A stretch of 64,000 nucleotides of DNA, from NCBI GenBank assembly GCA_009193035.1, contig SWDT01000004.1, positions 558,001 through 622,000 of the forward strand. The letters are read 5' to 3'. The stretch comes from Halicephalobus mephisto (Eukaryota; Nematoda; Chromadorea; Rhabditida; Panagrolaimidae). Below are positions 54,835 through 64,000 of this stretch, piece after piece. Position numbers and translations under genes: made by a program. The first letter of the stretch is position 1; the number at the start of each line of letters is the position of its first letter. Below the pieces are notes generated by a model. That model had not been told where the DNA came from. It saw only the letters and a program-made list of their open reading frames with translations, and did no database searches.

Positions 54835-57800
54835 TTATAAATTATTTTTTTCATTTTGAACTTCGATATCTTCCTGAAAAATTTCAAATTAAATTTAAAA
54901 ATCCCCAAAACTTACTTCAGAATCTGTATCCATGGCGTTGTTAGATTCTCCGGTGGATACTGTAGATTCGTTTTTGTTCGGTTTCGGAAGTAAGATCCTT
55001 CCGAGGCCCAGAATCACCAGCTGACCGATCGGGGCTGATATCAGAATACTCAAAATATTTGTTTGAAGAATTAATTCAGAAAAATCAGAAAAATTCGGAT
55101 TTAAAATTGCAAAACTGGCCAGAGTCGGGGCCAGGGCCGCTTGGACCGTCGCCTTAGGGCAGAAGCAGATCGCCATGAATCCGCGTTCTTCCGGTTTGAT
55201 TTTCACGAAAAAAGAAATTAAAAAAACCGAAAAAATTCGAATAAAAATTCCAATTAAAAGTAAAATCAAGGCCTGAATAAGTAATTTTAAATTAAAAACA
55301 GAAAAATCGAACAAAAGTCCGATTAAAGAAAACAACAAAGGCTGGAAGACGAATGCCCAGAGGATTCTGAATCCTCTTTCTTCTTTTTTTGTCTGAAAAA
55401 TAAATTTCTACAGTAACTTTGAAAATTTTTTACTTTTTCCGGATTGTCGTACTTCCACTTCTTAGATGCCGTTATGCACATCAGGAATACCGTAACCGGG
55501 CCGACAATGTTGAACCCCGACCTCGTGCTACCGTAATACACCGCCAAGGCCAGTACCAAGGTTACTGTAGCTCGGAAAAAATGAAAAAATCCGTTTTTTT
55601 TGTCGGGGAAGAACCTCAAAAAAAATCCGAAAAAAATTCCGAAAATTCCGGCCGAGACCAATTCAGAAACGACCTGGATTACGGTAGATGTGATTCCGTT
55701 TTCGCTGGACATTAATCCCAGAATTATGTAGAATACAGTAATACAATGTAAATTGTCAATTGTTGCACTGGCAAGGATTACTGTAGGAATCCCGTTTTCG
55801 GCTCCTCTTTCTTCTCTTTGAAGCCGGATCATGGTAGGTACAGTAATCGCCGGAGAAGTCGAAGTCAGGACGTAACTGAAGGCCAGGGCCAGGACCGCGG
55901 GAACCCCCATCGCGAAGTGACCCATCAGGGCAATCCCCAGGACCTCGACCGCCGTGGACCCGAATCCCAGAAGAAAGCAGATTTTCTGAAAATTACAGTA
56001 CAGTAGAACTTGGATATAAGATACCCCCTATAAGATATCTCTTGTTATAGAATACGATCTGAGTCAGTTTAGTTAGTCTGTCTTCAAAATTACTCCAGCA
56101 TAATACAGTAGAACTTGGATATAAGATATCTCGTCAGGATCGGCCAAAGCGTATGTTATAAGAAAGGATATATTATAGGGAGTAAATTTGAAGGCAGACT
56201 AACTGAAGTCACTCACTCAGATCGTATGCTATAACAAGGGATATCTTATAGAAGGTATCTTATATCCAAGTTCTACTGTATTATAACGGGGTAAATTTAA
56301 AAGCAGACAACCAAACTCACTCACTCCCACCGTATGCTATAACAAGGGATATGTTATAAAAGATATCTTATATCCAAGTTCTACTGTATATCCTTTCTTA
56401 TAAGATACGCTTTGGCCGGTCCCAAAGGGGTATCTTATATTCAAGTTCTACTGTATTATAGCGGAGATAAATTTGAAATCAGACTAACCAACTAAACTCA
56501 CTCAGACCGTATTCTATAATAAGAGATATCTTATATTCAAGTTCTACTGCATATCCTTTCTTATAAGATACGCTATGGCTGGTCCCAAGAGGGTATTTTA
56601 TATTCAACTTCTACTGTATTACAAAAATTAAACTTTTAAAAATTATCTAAAAAAATATTTTAAAAATTTTAAGTTTATTGAGTTTTGTAAAATTCTAAAA
56701 ATTTCCAAAGAATTTTTTGATTTGAAATTTTTCTCCTAAATTTCAAAATTTTTAAAAAATTTTAATGAATTTAAAAACTCACCAAAGACCGCTTCAAGAC
56801 TTCTGGATTGATGCCCATTCCTGCCCGTATCAAAATAAGTAAAAAAGCGATTTTTCTGATGGATTCTTCCCAAGATTTGTTTATCAAAAGAAATCCCTTC
56901 ATCCCAGGAACATTGCCAAACAAAATTCCCGAAATCAACATCCCCAGCAAAGGAGGCAAAAAAACACATTTAGCCACCTTCCCCAAGGTCACTGCCGAAG
57001 CCCAGAGGAAAAAAATCGAAACAACAGTTAAAACATAGTCTTCATCCAGAGCATCCTTCCGGAGGGTTTCTAATGAAGTTTCAGATTCTTCCATTCCTCG
57101 AAGTTCTTTAATTTTTTGAATTTCTTTTATTTTTTGAACATCTTTGATTTTTTGAATTTCTTTTAAAAGTTCTTTAATTTTTTGAAAGTTTTCAATTTTT
57201 CGAACATCTTCGGTTTTTTGAAAGTCTTCTATTTTTTGAATTTCTTCGGTTTTTTGACCATCTTCAATTTTTTGAACATCTTCGGTTTTTTGAACGTCTC
57301 CAATTTTTTGAACATCTTCGGTTTTTTGACCATCTTCTATTTTTTGAACGTCTTCTATTTTTTGAACATCTTCGGTTTTTTGAACGTCTCCAATTTTTTG
57401 AATTTCTTCGGTTTTTTGAACATCTTCAATTTTTTGAACATCTTCAATTTTTTTACCATCTCCAATTTTTTGACCATCTTCTATTTTTTTAATTTCTTTT
57501 AAAAGTTCTTTAATTTTTTGAATTTCTTCAATTTTTCTAACATCTTCTATTTTTTTAATTTCTTTTAAAAGTTCTTTAATTTTTTGAATTTCTTCGATTT
57601 TTTGAACATCTTTAATTTTTTGAAGTTCTTTTAAAAATTCTCCTGATTCGTTTTGGATTCTGATTTCCAATGGATTCCAGATTTTACGATTAAATAAAGC
57701 AATTATCGTAATGTAGAAACAGACGAAAATTATTAAATTTGTGAAAATTGAATTTATCTAAAAATAATTTTAGCTGAATTACATTAATGAATAACTTACT

Positions 57801-57945
57801 TGTTTGTGGGTGATAAAAGGTACTAATTTATTTTTTATAAATCGATACATGTCGGAAAACGACAAAAACGAAAAATGAAATCCACTATACGAATTATAAA
57901 ATCGTAAAACTGAATCGAGCAAAGATCGTTGAACTCGTGGATTAT
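54835..57945 (-). CDS. SLC9B (NHA-type) Na+/H+ antiporter-like protein, 5' end incomplete
   Basis: CPA2-family membrane protein. Minus-strand exons: 57945-57800, 57757-56783, 55985-55434, 55392-54916, 54873-54835. The first begins mid-codon, so an upstream exon is missing unless translation starts at the in-frame ATG (MYRFIKNK). Domain order: a TM (FTNLIIFVCFYITIIALF), about 175 residues of charged six-residue repeats, then the antiporter core: LPPLLGMLISGILFG, IAFLLILIRAGMGINPEVL, SYVLTSTSPAITVPTM, ASATIDNLHCITVF, FNIVGPVTVFLM, FQPLLFSLIGLLF, CFCPKATVQAALAPTLASFA, SILISAPIGQL. NHA2 has DD in the ion site; here it is DN. The tail is acidic. A pogo-like MITE sits in the third intron, between 56783 and 55985. 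Confidence 0.9.
56001..56616. mobile_element. Pogo-like MITE with repeated ends in the antiporter intron
   Basis: Starts TA|CAGTAGAACTTGGATATAAG and ends in the inverted form AAGTTCTACTG|TA. Left-end copies occur at 56001 and 56106. Right-end copies close near 56278, 56388, 56455, 56550 and 56616. Interior TTATAAGATACGCTTTGGCC and CAAGGGATATCTTATA are palindromic. It resembles the 41197 element but is a different family. No transposase. Confidence 0.8.
57100..57640 (-). repeat. 18-bp coding minisatellite in the antiporter gene
   Basis: Tandem 18-bp units, read on the plus strand as TTTTTTGAACATCTTCGG and variants, encode K-(I/T)-E/G-D-V-Q hexapeptides on the minus strand, about 28-30 in all. 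The frame is kept throughout. A higher-order copy of IKELLKEIKKIED occurs twice near the start of the array. Confidence 0.9.
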
Positions 57946-57949
57946 CTGA

Positions 57950-58860
57950 AACACAATAATCCCGAAAATGTAAAATTTACAATAATCCCGAAAATATAAA
58001 AATCAAAATAATTCCAAAAATGTAAAATTTACAATAATCTCGAAAATATAGAAATCAAAATAATTCCAAAAATGTAAAATTTACAGTAACTTTAAAATTA
58101 TAAAATTCAAAATAATTTAGAAAAAGTAAAATTTACAATAATCCCGAAAATATAGAAATTAAAATAATTTCAAAAATATAAAATTTACAATAATTTAAAA
58201 AATATAAAATTCACAATAATTCCAAAAATGTAAAATTCAAAACAATTCAAATTTGACGAACAAAAATGTGAAATTATTTCAAAATTAGTGATCAAATTTT
58301 TTTATTTTTAGATTTCAGACTTGTTTTTTAAAACAAAAAATTCTGACGCAATCTGACAAATCGAACTGTCTATCACTTTGAAATTAATCAAAACCGATTC
58401 TTAATTTGTCTATTTTTAAAAATTAAAAAAATAAAAATTTAAAAAATTTAAAAATTTAAAATTAAAAAAAAATAAAAATTTAAAATTAAAAAAAAATAAA
58501 AATTTATATTTCAACATATTTGCAATGATGTAATTTGAAAATTTTTAAATCATATTTTTCATAATTTTTTATTAAAAAATAAAAATAAAAATATTTTTGT
58601 CGAATTAATTTCAAAAAAAAAATCGAAATTTAAAGTTTTTCGAAATTGATCATTTTCGAATTTTTGCATTATTTAAATATTGTTAATTTTAAAAATTAAT
58701 TTCTGCAAAAAGTGTAAAGTTAAAAATTATTGAAAAAAATTATTAATTTTCAGAAATAAGTCAAAAAAAATTTTTTTTTTGAAATTGCTCATGTTTGGAT
58801 TCACTTTTTAAATTTAACTTTTACAAATATCAGTAAGTCCTTTTAGTAATTGGATATAAA
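57950..58860. repeat. AT-rich repeats upstream of the antiporter
   Basis: 57955-58230 has AATAATCCCGAAAATATAAA units of about 30-60 bp; 58400-58520 is A-rich low complexity. No missing first exon of the antiporter could be identified here. Confidence 0.6.
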
Positions 58861-60000
58861 TTTTAAGCTGATTATAGCTGTTTAGTCAGTTTTCGGAAAA
58901 TGAAAACATGTTAAAATTTAAGGTTTCATATATCGACGACGGTGCAGCATATGTTTGGATTCTTTTTTAAAATTATATTTCACTAATTTCAACAACTTTT
59001 TTTAGTAATTAGATGTACATTTATAGTCGATTGCAATTATCTAATAATTTTTAAAAACATAATTGGAAATAAGTCGAAATTTAAGAGTTTATGTATCAAT
59101 GCTAGCGCAACACTCGATGTTGCCTGTTTACAACCGTTTTTTTGTATTTACATTTCACTAATTTCAACAACTTTTTTTGGTAATTAGATGTACATTCCAA
59201 GTGGATTATAGTTATTTAATCATGTTTTAAAAAAATCAATCGCAAACACGTCAAAATTTAAGATTTTGTGTGTTGACAATGACGCAACGTTCGGAGCTGC
59301 TTGTTTGAACGCTGTCATTTCTATTTAAATTTCATTAATTTTAATAACTCTTTTCCGTCATCAAATATAAATTTAAAGCTTATTATAGTTGTCTGATCAT
59401 TTTTTAAAAACATAATTGGAAATAAGTCGAAATGTAAGATTTTATGTATCAATACTGGCGCAATGCTCAATGTTGCGTGTTTACAACCGTTTTTTTGTAT
59501 TTACATTTCACTAATTTCAACAACTTTTTTCGGTAATTAGATGTATATTTAAAGTCGATTGCAATTATGTAATCACTTTTAAAAAACATAATTGGAAATA
59601 AGTCGAAATGTAAGATTTTATGTATCAATACTAGCGCAACACTCAATGTTGCGTGTTTACAACCGTTTTTTTGTATTTACATTTCATTAATTTCAACAAC
59701 TTTTTTTAGTAATTAGATGTATGTTTAAAGCCAATTGCAATTATGTAATCATTTTTAAAAACATAATTGGAAATAAGTTAAAATATAAGATTTTATGTAT
59801 CAATACTGGCGCAACACTCGATGTTGCGTGTTTACAACTGTTTTTTTGTATTTACATTTCACTAATTTCAACAACTTTTCTTGATAATTAGATGTATATT
59901 TAAAGTTGATTGCAATTATGTAATCACTTTTTAAAAACATAATTGGAAATAAGTCGAAATTTAAGATTTCACATATCAATGATGAAGAAATTGTTTATTT
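58860..60000. repeat. Satellite, about 178-bp unit, 6 copies
   Basis: Each unit has AAAACATAATTGGAAATAAG/TCGAAAT, TTTTATGTATCAATACTGGC, GCAACACTCGATGTTGCGTG, TTTGTATTTACATTTCACTA and TTAGATGTATATTTAAAGT. The GCAACACTCGATGTTGC part is itself an inverted repeat. Confidence 0.85.
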
Positions 60001-60460
60001 TTAATCCCGTTGTGGTTTTGTTCTTTGTTTTAATTGTACTAATTAGAGTAATTATTTTTTGTAATAAAGGGCAACTTCAAAGATGATTATAAATATTTAA
60101 TTGCTTTTTCGAGAAAGTAACCGGAAACACGTCAGAATTCATATTTTTAGGAGCATTTCATTTCAGAGATTACTCTGTAAATAGGGATTCTGAATACCCC
60201 TTTTTAAAAACTCCAATTTAATATTGTAGTTGCTTCAATAAGCTACATTAATCAAAGTTCGCTTTTTATAAACAAGAAATTTTTATTTTTCGATTTACTG
60301 TAATTACTCTGACTACAATTCAAAGTTTTCCAAAAGACCAAGTTTTAAATAAAGTAATTTTTAATAAAGTCAAATGTATTTTTAATTTTCCAAACTTCTC
60401 CGTCGGAAATTTGCAATTTCAAAAATCAGATTATCAAACTTATTTTTTCGGATTTCGCAA

Positions 60461-60580
60461 TTATGACCTGGATATAGTCGACCCCAAATCCACAGACCCC
60501 GTGCTTGGCTGTGAGTACCACTGAATGTAGTTGTCCAGAAGGTTCAAGGCTAGTTTCACAGCCCTTGGCAAGAAGCTAAC
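60461..60580 (-). CDS. Possible exon fragment, unrecognised
   Basis: After an ATTAGTAG acceptor-like site the minus strand reads VSFLPRAVKLALNLLDNYIQ and WYSQPSTGSVDLGSTISRS, then stop. Codon use is balanced, unlike surrounding satellites. A tRNA-like repeat adjoins it, so it may be the remnant of a gene broken by insertion, or part of the mobile element. No partner exon found. Confidence 0.22.
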   Translation of the reverse strand, partial: VSFLPRAVKLALNLLDNYIQWYSQPSTGSVDLGSTISRS

Positions 60581-60604
60581 CTACTAATGTAAAATTATCA
60601 GACA

Positions 60605-60680
60605 TATTAATCCTCGTTAATGCAGTGGTTAGTACGCGTGAGTTTGAATCACGAGGTCTGGATTCGATTCCCAGCCAAAG
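60605..60680 (+). mobile_element. tRNA-like head of a SINE-like element
   Basis: TGCAGTGGTTAGTACGCG resembles a tRNA D-arm/A box. CGTGA-GTTTGAA-TCACG forms a perfect five-pair anticodon-like stem (loop anticodon TTG), and CTGGATTCGATTCCCAG resembles a T-arm/B box with one mismatch. The would-be acceptor ends do not pair, so it is not a functional tRNA gene. Confidence 0.55.
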
Positions 60681-60729
60681 ACTCAAGATCCCCCTGGCTG
60701 AGAACGATCCAACCGAGGAACACGTCTTT

Positions 60730-61110
60730 TCGAAGGCAAAAAAGGGGAAAAGGAAATAAAGAGAAAACCAAAAAATACGTGTTCCGCGCCCACGTGAAAG
60801 AGGAAAAACGGAGAAAGAAGGCAAAAAAGGGGAAAAGGAAATAAAGAGAAGGCCAGAAAATACGTATCCCGTGCCCACGTAAAAGAGGAAAAACGGAGAA
60901 AAGGTAGAAAAGAGGAATAGGCAATAAAGAGAAGGCCAAAAAATACGTGTTCCGCGCCCACGTAAAAAAGGAAAAACGGAGAAAGAAGGGTCTCGCAACG
61001 AAAGGAATCCACGCGGTCGGGAAAACCTTTGTAGTTTTTATTATTATATTTTTAAGTGGTAAATCTTTCCGTTTTTACCTTGCGGTGAATCGCTACTTTC
61101 AGTATCCGGC
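60730..61110. repeat. Minisatellite-containing element, copy 2 (partner 13150-13510)
   Basis: Three to four units of about 80 bp with CGCGCCCACGTGAAAGAGGA and AAACGGAGAAAGAAGG, then GAAGGGTCTCGCAACGAAAG and a tail ending GTGAATCGCTAC. It directly follows the tRNA-like head. ORFs on both strands are repeat translations. Confidence 0.75.
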
Positions 61111-61289
61111 CACGACCAGAGGAGAAAGTAGAAGTCGTAGTTCTCTTCACACATCTCATGAACAGCTCAAGAAACCCGGACCAACCTGGATGTCAGATTC
61201 CCGCGACAAGCCGATCATCGAGAAGGGATCAGTCGTGTCGAGAATATCCGTGATCATGATTGTCAAATTTAAGTCTTGTCTTATGTTTG

Positions 61290-61580
61290 TAATTTTCGCG
61301 CGACAAAGTAAGCGAAGCTTGCACAGGTTCGAATCCCGGCCGGCTAAACCCAAAGTCGTAAAGCTACCCCACCCCCTCAGGGGATCTTGTAGCGAAATGG
61401 GGATATATTCAATGTGGAAGATTAAAAACAGCGAGTCCAAGTGCTGCTGGCCCCAGCGGACCCTAAGGGTCTATACGAAGCCCGTCTTCGCCCCACCCAG
61501 CAGTATGTCAGAACTTCCGGATACCTGTCGATTTGGAAAGTTTCGTCAAAACTCGATTACTGAGAGCCTTTTTATTCTAA
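61290..61580 (+). mobile_element. SINE-like dispersed element, copy on plus strand
   Basis: Begins with B-box-like CAGGTTCGAATCCCGG, continues AAAGTCGTAAAGCTACCCCA, GTGCTGCTGGCCCCAGCGGA, GAACTTCCGGATACCTG and GGAAAGTTTCGTCAAAACTC, and ends TTTTTATTCTAATCGG. It shares about 290 bp with the minus-strand copy at 43330-43650. 61110-61290 between this and the minisatellite is unique moderate-GC sequence. Confidence 0.6.
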
Positions 61581-61639
61581 TCGGACCCTACATAGTGCGA
61601 CATAAACACTAAGATAAAAAAGAAAAAAATTATCAAAGA

Positions 61640-62470
61640 TATTCGAGGTTTTAATTCCATTTTATTTCGACAAAAAATTACAATTATAAAAAATGAAATT
61701 TTTACGAAACTTTTTTCACATAAATTTTCGAAATTTTACAGAAAATTTTTAAAATTTCGATAAAGTTCTTTGTTCTGAAAATTCCAATGAATTTTTGAAA
61801 GTTTTAAAAATTTTTACATCTTAGAAAATTTCGAAATTTCCCGTAAATTATAGAAAATTTTTACAAAAATTAAAAAAACTTAAAATTTTAAAATTCTAAA
61901 AAGTTTGAAAAATTTTAGTTTTTTTGAAATTTTTGAAAATTCTAGAAGATTCTGAAATCTTATATTAGATTTTAGAAGCTTGTACGAGATTCTGGAAATT
62001 TCTACAGAATCTTAGAAGTTCGTAGAAACTTTTTTAAAATTTTTGGGAATCTTTGAAAATTTCAAATTTCAAAAATTTCTACGATTCTAGAAATTTCTAC
62101 AGAATCTTAGAAGCTTGTAGAAACTTTTTCGAAATTTTTGGGAATCTTCGAAAATTTCAAATTTCAAAAATCTTCACAAATTTCTAGAGGATTCTGGAAT
62201 CTTATATTAGATTTTAGAAGCTTCTACGAGATTCTGGAAATTTCTACAGTATCTTAGAAGTTCGTAGAAACTTTTTTAAAATTTTCGAAAATCTTTAAAA
62301 ATTTCAAATTTCAAAAATTTCTACGATTCTAGAAATTTCTACAGAATCCTAGAATTTTCCAAAATATTATATAAAAACTTCAAAAATTTCTATAAAATTC
62401 TAAAAAAATTTAAAATCGAATATTAAAAAATGCTTCCTGATGTCTACTTGTTTCTGGAAACTACTACTGC
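61640..62470. repeat. TTCTACAGAATCTTAGAAG repeats
   Basis: Units of about 140-180 bp from 61920 to 62370 with GATTCTGGAAATTTCTACAG, CTTAGAAGTTCGTAGAAACT and GGAATCTTATATTAGATTTT. No gene. Confidence 0.7.
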
Positions 62471-62535
62471 CGAATCCGTTACCGTATGATTGAGGAGCTT
62501 ATTTCTTCGAGCAGAGGAGATCTCCGAGATCAGAT

Positions 62536-63634
62536 TCAGCCTTTGACGGATATGAATTTTTTTTCAAGAACAAGTTCCCAAATATTTTTTTTTTCGCTCA
62601 ACTTCAATGCCTGGAGGGCGTTTTCGGAAGCCGTCTTCAGATTCAGAAGGATTTCGATGAGGGCGTTTATGGCGTCCAATTTAGGCTTCAAATAAAAAAT
62701 TTCCATTTCGATTCTGAGTTGGTTCAATTGAGTAGCTGTTTGGATCGAGGAATTCGATTGGAAAACTGAAATCGGTTACTGTAATTTCGAAAAGAAATTT
62801 GAAAAGTCCAATATCTAGGTCTAGAAAATAATATCAAAATGAAAGTAAAATTTGCAACTTGCATCCAATATTAAAATTTGCACATTGCGCGCAACATCAT
62901 GGCAGCTAGATTGACATCAAAGGTCGCAATTTGCATGCAATATTCAGGCAGATAAGTCAACATCAACATTAAAATGAAATCTGCAAAGTGCACGCAACAT
63001 CAAAGTTCGCAGGTTGCACGCAACGTTTAAGCAAAGAAGTCAACGTCAAAATTCGCACATTGCGTGCAACATTTTGACAGAAAAGTCAACGTCGAAGCTC
63101 GCAACATTCTGGCAGAGAAGTCAACATTGAAGCTCGCAGGTTGCGCGCAACATTCTGGCAGAGAAGTCAATGTCAAAATTTGCAGGTTGCGCGCAACGTT
63201 TCTGCATCTATATTTATAAATATTTCGAAATTAAAGTGAAATTCGCAAATTGCACGCAACATTCTGGCAGAGAAATCAATATCAAAGTTCGCAGGTTGCG
63301 CGCAACATTCTGGCAGAGAAGTCAACATCAAAATAAAATCTGCAGTTTGCATGCAATATTCCGGTAGGTTGATTGAATTGTAAAAGTTCAATGTTATTTT
63401 AATGTTGACTGTTCTATAGACTTTAGTATTAAAAAATTAAAAAAGTTCAAAACACAAATTTTCTTCGGAAATAATCGAAACCATTTAATCCGCGTTTTAG
63501 GCCGTTATTTACGGGACAGATTACTTACTTGTCGTGAGGATTGAAGAATGAGTTATTAAAGCCCAATCCGCATCTGTCAAAGAACACGATGCCGCGACTT
63601 TGGCTAAATCCATAATCCCATTGAAAACTTTCAT
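62536..63634 (-). CDS. Small helical protein, unrecognised, possibly 5'-incomplete
   Basis: Two exons, 63634-63529 and 62765-62536, join in frame to 111 aa from the first ATG (MKVFNGIMDLAKVAASCSLT). The exon is also open upstream of that ATG to a TTTTTTCAG acceptor at about 63642, so translation may start beyond the window. The second exon is rich in Leu, Ile, Glu and Lys and predicts long amphipathic helices (LKPKLDAINALIEILLNLKT, ENALQALKLSEKKN). No signal peptide or TM, and no known family. The 763-bp intron holds the GTTGCGCGCAAC satellite. Confidence 0.5.
62850..63380. repeat. GTTGCGCGCAACATT satellite, locus 2
   Basis: About ten units of 45-50 bp: TTCGCAGGTTGCGCGCAACA, TTCTGGCAGAGAAGTCAACA, TCAAA. 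The core GTTGCGCGCAAC is a 12-bp palindrome. Same family as 32860-33275. Confidence 0.88.
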
Positions 63635-63734
63635 CAAGAATCTGAAAAAATTCAAATAAATGTTTCTGAATCCAGCTACAATTTTCTTTAAACTTTGGTT
63701 TTCCGTGTTTTCATTAATAAAAATAAAATTTAAA

Positions 63735-64000
63735 TTTTTAGTTTTAAGATATGAATTTCGAAATTTGAGGTTTTCGTTCTAAGACATGAATTTTGAAATT
63801 TTCGTTTTAAGACACAATTTTCGAAATCCGAATTTTTCGTTCTAAGACATAACTTTCGAAAATTGTGTCTTAGAACGAAAAGTTCGGATTTTTAAAGTTA
63901 TGTCTTAGAACGAAAAGTTAAAATTTCAAAAATTGTGTCTTAGAACGAAAAGTTAAAATTTCGAAATTCATATCTTAGAACGAAAAGTTAAAATTTCGAA
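63735..64000. repeat. Large foldback of TTCGTTCTAAGACAT units at the right edge
   Basis: Left units (TTTTCGTTCTAAGACAT, about 30-40 bp each) switch to the inverted form (ATGTCTTAGAACGAAAAGTT) at about 63855 and continue to the window end. The arms are almost perfectly complementary near the centre. Confidence 0.8.

Noticed and set aside
57182..57502. 106-aa plus-strand ORF of FLNIFGFLNV repeats
   Set aside because: Antisense shadow of the antiporter minisatellite, whose minus frame continues into conserved transmembrane exons.
60605..60680. Functional tRNA-Gln gene
   Set aside because: The anticodon-like arm is good but acceptor ends do not pair and the D-arm is mismatched, so it is a SINE-like relic.

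Overview
The window is nuclear DNA of a nematode, most likely a rhabditid related to Caenorhabditis. Several features point there. Introns are AT-rich and flanked by GTAAGT/TTTCAG sites, and TTTCAG or TTTCTAG acceptors stand just before several start codons, as expected for spliced-leader addition. Neuropeptide and SRSX-type chemoreceptor-like 7TM genes are present. The motifs TTACTGTAG and TTCGTGTCGGGACC are scattered throughout. No species can be named from the sequence. Gene models were assembled by hand from splice sites with reading-frame checks. All complete models close in frame, but none has transcript support.

Layout. 0-0.3 kb: possible first exon of a gene running off the left edge. 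2.3-5.9 kb: class I facilitative glucose transporter (+). 6.2 kb: possible 74-aa membrane protein. 6.4-16.5 kb: about 10 kb of repeats with no convincing gene. 16.6-19.8 kb: FMRFamide-type receptor (+). 20.9-22.9 kb: EED/MES-6, a PRC2 WD40 subunit (+), tail to tail with a chromodomain protein (-, 23.0-24.4 kb). 26.7-29.2 kb: second peptide-type GPCR (+). 30.0-31.0 kb: 2,4-dienoyl-CoA reductase ending in SKL (-). 32.4-35.8 kb: paraoxonase/MEC-6-like membrane-anchored propeller protein (-). 38.5-40.4 kb: AP-2 transcription factor (+). 40.5-50.4 kb: repeats and transposon relics. 50.4-54.0 kb: SRSX-like GPCR (+) with LSM4 (-) nested in an intron. 54.8-57.9 kb: SLC9B-type Na+/H+ antiporter-like protein (-), convergent with the GPCR. 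58-62.5 kb: satellites and a SINE-like composite. 62.5-63.6 kb: small helical protein (-).

The genes are mostly unrelated single loci. The clearest functional pairing is the PRC2 subunit beside a chromodomain protein with an intact methyl-lysine cage. Several proteins carry unusual residues at functional sites: the antiporter has DN in place of DD, the first GPCR has ENF in place of DRY, the EED homologue has Ile at a cage position, the paraoxonase-like protein lacks most calcium ligands, and the reductase has a PTS1-like tail.

The most distinctive non-genic feature is a set of non-autonomous DNA elements whose terminal inverted repeats seem to have been copied inward into tandem arrays. They lie in introns and deserts at 1.4, 33.6, 41.2, 47.3, 52.6, 56.0 and 63.8 kb. 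A satellite built on GTTGCGCGCAAC occurs in two unrelated introns 30 kb apart.
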